Assembly (NCBI GenBank): GCA_035380045.1
Contig: DAOSWM010000008.1
Span: 12,164 to 76,163 of the forward strand
Origin: DAOSWM01 sp035380045
GTDB lineage: Bacteria; Bacteroidota; Bacteroidia; Bacteroidales; Tenuifilaceae
Direction of reading: 5' to 3'
DNA length: 64,000 bases
Part shown: in pieces, positions 62,688-64,000 of the stretch
How positions within the stretch are numbered: position 1 is the stretch's first letter
Layout of the letters: every line of letters starts with the position of its first letter
Notes under the pieces: model-generated
Told to the model about the DNA's origin: nothing
Database searches by the model: none
The model's input: the letters and a program-made list of their open reading frames with translations, nothing else
Position numbers and translations under genes: made by a program

Positions 62688-64000
62688 ATGAAAAGGTTGA
62701 TTTTTACAATTTCACTGCTTGCAGTTTTTATGGCAGGTTTTGCACAGGAGCCTGTCTCGTTAAAAGAAACTCTTAGCGAACGCAAGCATCAAATTGTATG
62801 TGTGGCTTACAGCCCTGATTCTCGCTTAATTGCTTCGGGTGGCTTTGATAATCAGATAATAATTTGGGACAGTTCAACGGGAACAGTAAAACACAGGCTA
62901 TCGGGATTAAAGGCGTTGCCACTCTCCTTAACTTTCAGCATCGATTCGCGCTACCTTATTTCCGGAGGGAAGGATTCCAGAGTAACCATTTGGGATGTTT
63001 CAACAGGTGAAGAAATTCGCAGCATAAAAGCACACAAGGATGATGTTACCGAAGTGGCTATTCGTGCTGATAAAACCATTGCTTCGGCGAGCAAGGATGA
63101 AACCATTAAATTGTGGGATTTTAACGGGAATCTTCTTCGTGAGCTACAGGGGCACAAAAAGGAGGTTATGGCCGTTGCCTTTAGCCACGATGGAGAGAAG
63201 TTAGTTTCGGGAAGCGCCGATGGCACTGTGAAGGAATGGGAAGTTGCCACAGGCAAAATGGTTCGCAGCATCGATGCGCACGATGGCTGGGTTCGAACCG
63301 TAGCGTTCAATCACAATTCATCCCAAATTGCCAGCGGTGGCGACGATGGAAAAATTAATATTTGGAACACTTCCAGCGGCCAGCTGCAGAACACAATAAT
63401 TGCCCACAGCAAGTGGCTCGAAACGCTCTCATACAGCCCCGATGGCAAGTATATTGTTTCTGGCGGACACGATAACTACATGGTTGTGGTTAACGCCATT
63501 ACCGGGCAAATAATATTCAACTCGCCAAAGCAGGAATATTACGTGTTGTCAACTGCTTTCGATCCATCAGGTAACAATGTTATTTCATGTGCCTTAAACT
63601 CAATAAACCTTTCGGTTTGGGACGTTTCATCGTTGTCAATAGCTGCCGCAACTCCACCCGATGAAAAGCCCAAGGTGAAACCATCCATTACCTGGAAAAC
63701 TGCCAATAATCAGCAAACCGATAATTTATCGTTCAGGGTTACTGCCAGAATTAAAACGGAATCGCCAATATCAACCGTTGAGGTTTTCCTTAACAACAAC
63801 CGTTTCATTACACGAAACGATATTGGTCAAAAAAATCTACCTACAGAAATAAACTTCGAAGAGGTTCTCTTCTTAAATGAAGGGAAAAATGAAATTAAAG
63901 TTGTTGCATACAACGATGCTGGAGAGGCAAAATCAGAAGTGCTGTATGTATCCTACATTCAGCCTCAACCCGAACCCGAGCCCGAACCTGTTCAGGTTGC
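62688..64000 (+). CDS. exported WD40-repeat protein, partial (N-terminal part)
   Basis: An open frame of 437 codons from the ATG at 62688 to the window edge. A signal peptide (LLAVFMAGFAQ) is followed by about seven WD40 repeats (residues 28-315, e.g. SPDSRLIASGGFDNQIIIWD, SKDETIKLWDFNG, SYSPDGKYIVSGGHDN). An Ig-like beta domain follows (VEVFLNNNRFITRND) and then a Pro-Glu repeat linker (QPQPEPEPEPEPV) at the edge. In Bacteroidota such proteins often continue into a caspase-like or peptidoglycan-binding domain; that part is not visible. It is 33 bp after the second barrel gene. Confidence 0.85.
   Translation, partial: MKRLIFTISLLAVFMAGFAQEPVSLKETLSERKHQIVCVAYSPDSRLIASGGFDNQIIIWDSSTGTVKHRLSGLKALPLSLTFSIDSRYLISGGKDSRVTIWDVSTGEEIRSIKAHKDDVTEVAIRADKTIASASKDETIKLWDFNGNLLRELQGHKKEVMAVAFSHDGEKLVSGSADGTVKEWEVATGKMVRSIDAHDGWVRTVAFNHNSSQIASGGDDGKINIWNTSSGQLQNTIIAHSKWLETLSYSPDGKYIVSGGHDNYMVVVNAITGQIIFNSPKQEYYVLSTAFDPSGNNVISCALNSINLSVWDVSSLSIAAATPPDEKPKVKPSITWKTANNQQTDNLSFRVTARIKTESPISTVEVFLNNNRFITRNDIGQKNLPTEINFEEVLFLNEGKNEIKVVAYNDAGEAKSEVLYVSYIQPQPEPEPEPVQV

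Noticed and set aside
1..64000. CRISPR arrays, insertion sequences, rRNA operons, prophage genes
   Set aside because: No regularly spaced repeats, transposase or integrase motifs, rRNA sequence or phage structural genes were seen.

Overview
The window comes from a Bacteroidota genome, most likely an environmental Bacteroidales/Marinilabiliales-type organism assembled from draft or metagenomic data (a run of 100 N lies at 41671-41770). The evidence is a FecR-SusC-SusD locus, a SUI1-type initiation factor, a UpxY-like NusG paralogue, a GTG start at queD, and promoters that fit the Bacteroidota sigma consensus (TTG/TTTG, 19-23 bp, TAnnTTTG) ahead of both tRNAs and several genes. Base composition is moderate to AT-rich, and intergenic spaces are short.

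Layout. 1-6131: end of a SUI1-like factor gene, a giant DUF2723 membrane protein, a detached atpD-atpC pair and an exported alpha/beta hydrolase. 6411-11943: a compact five-gene operon of a lysine 2,3-aminomutase-family radical SAM enzyme, a GNAT/HDAC-type deacetylase fusion, two D-Ala-D-Ala-ligase-like ATP-grasp enzymes and a second GNAT. It looks like a small-molecule pathway and is the best candidate here for an undescribed system. 11932-16354: two reverse-strand genes (membrane protein, DUF2797), a PspC-PadR-PspC operon and tRNA-Gln. 16488-21518: TolC and MFP efflux parts without an inner-membrane pump, tsaB, a DUF3108 protein and efp. 21715-29293: a GAF-SpoIIE phosphatase, a reverse-strand run (polyprenyl synthase, CvpA, tyrS, Wzz-like, O-antigen-ligase-like), then an ArsR regulator and queD. 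29406-37067: polA, a 52-residue membrane protein, an AEC transporter, a charged mini-protein, a TPR hybrid histidine kinase and an Lrp regulator.

37196-44625: an S9 peptidase, then tRNA-Arg(CCU), whose 3' half is duplicated downstream of a small GIY-YIG nuclease gene. The duplicate carries a compensatory T-stem change and a 60-bp GC-rich palindrome in its T-loop. This small scar also holds gene debris. Housekeeping genes follow: deoC, a MazG-like gene broken by the assembly gap, dtd, a NusG-like antiterminator, rpiB and hemW. 44736-53767: a TPR-SpoIIE phosphatase and a TetR-TolC-MFP-RND efflux operon whose promoter overlaps two identical palindromes. 53838-60371 (reverse): PKD lipoprotein, SusD, STN-containing SusC and FecR, with no sigma factor beside them. 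60580-64000: a FISUMP lipoprotein, two paralogous small beta-barrels and a truncated exported WD40 protein.

Most of the window is ordinary core genome. The accessory-looking parts are the aminomutase/ATP-grasp operon, the tRNA-Arg scar, the SusCD locus and the closing surface-protein cluster.
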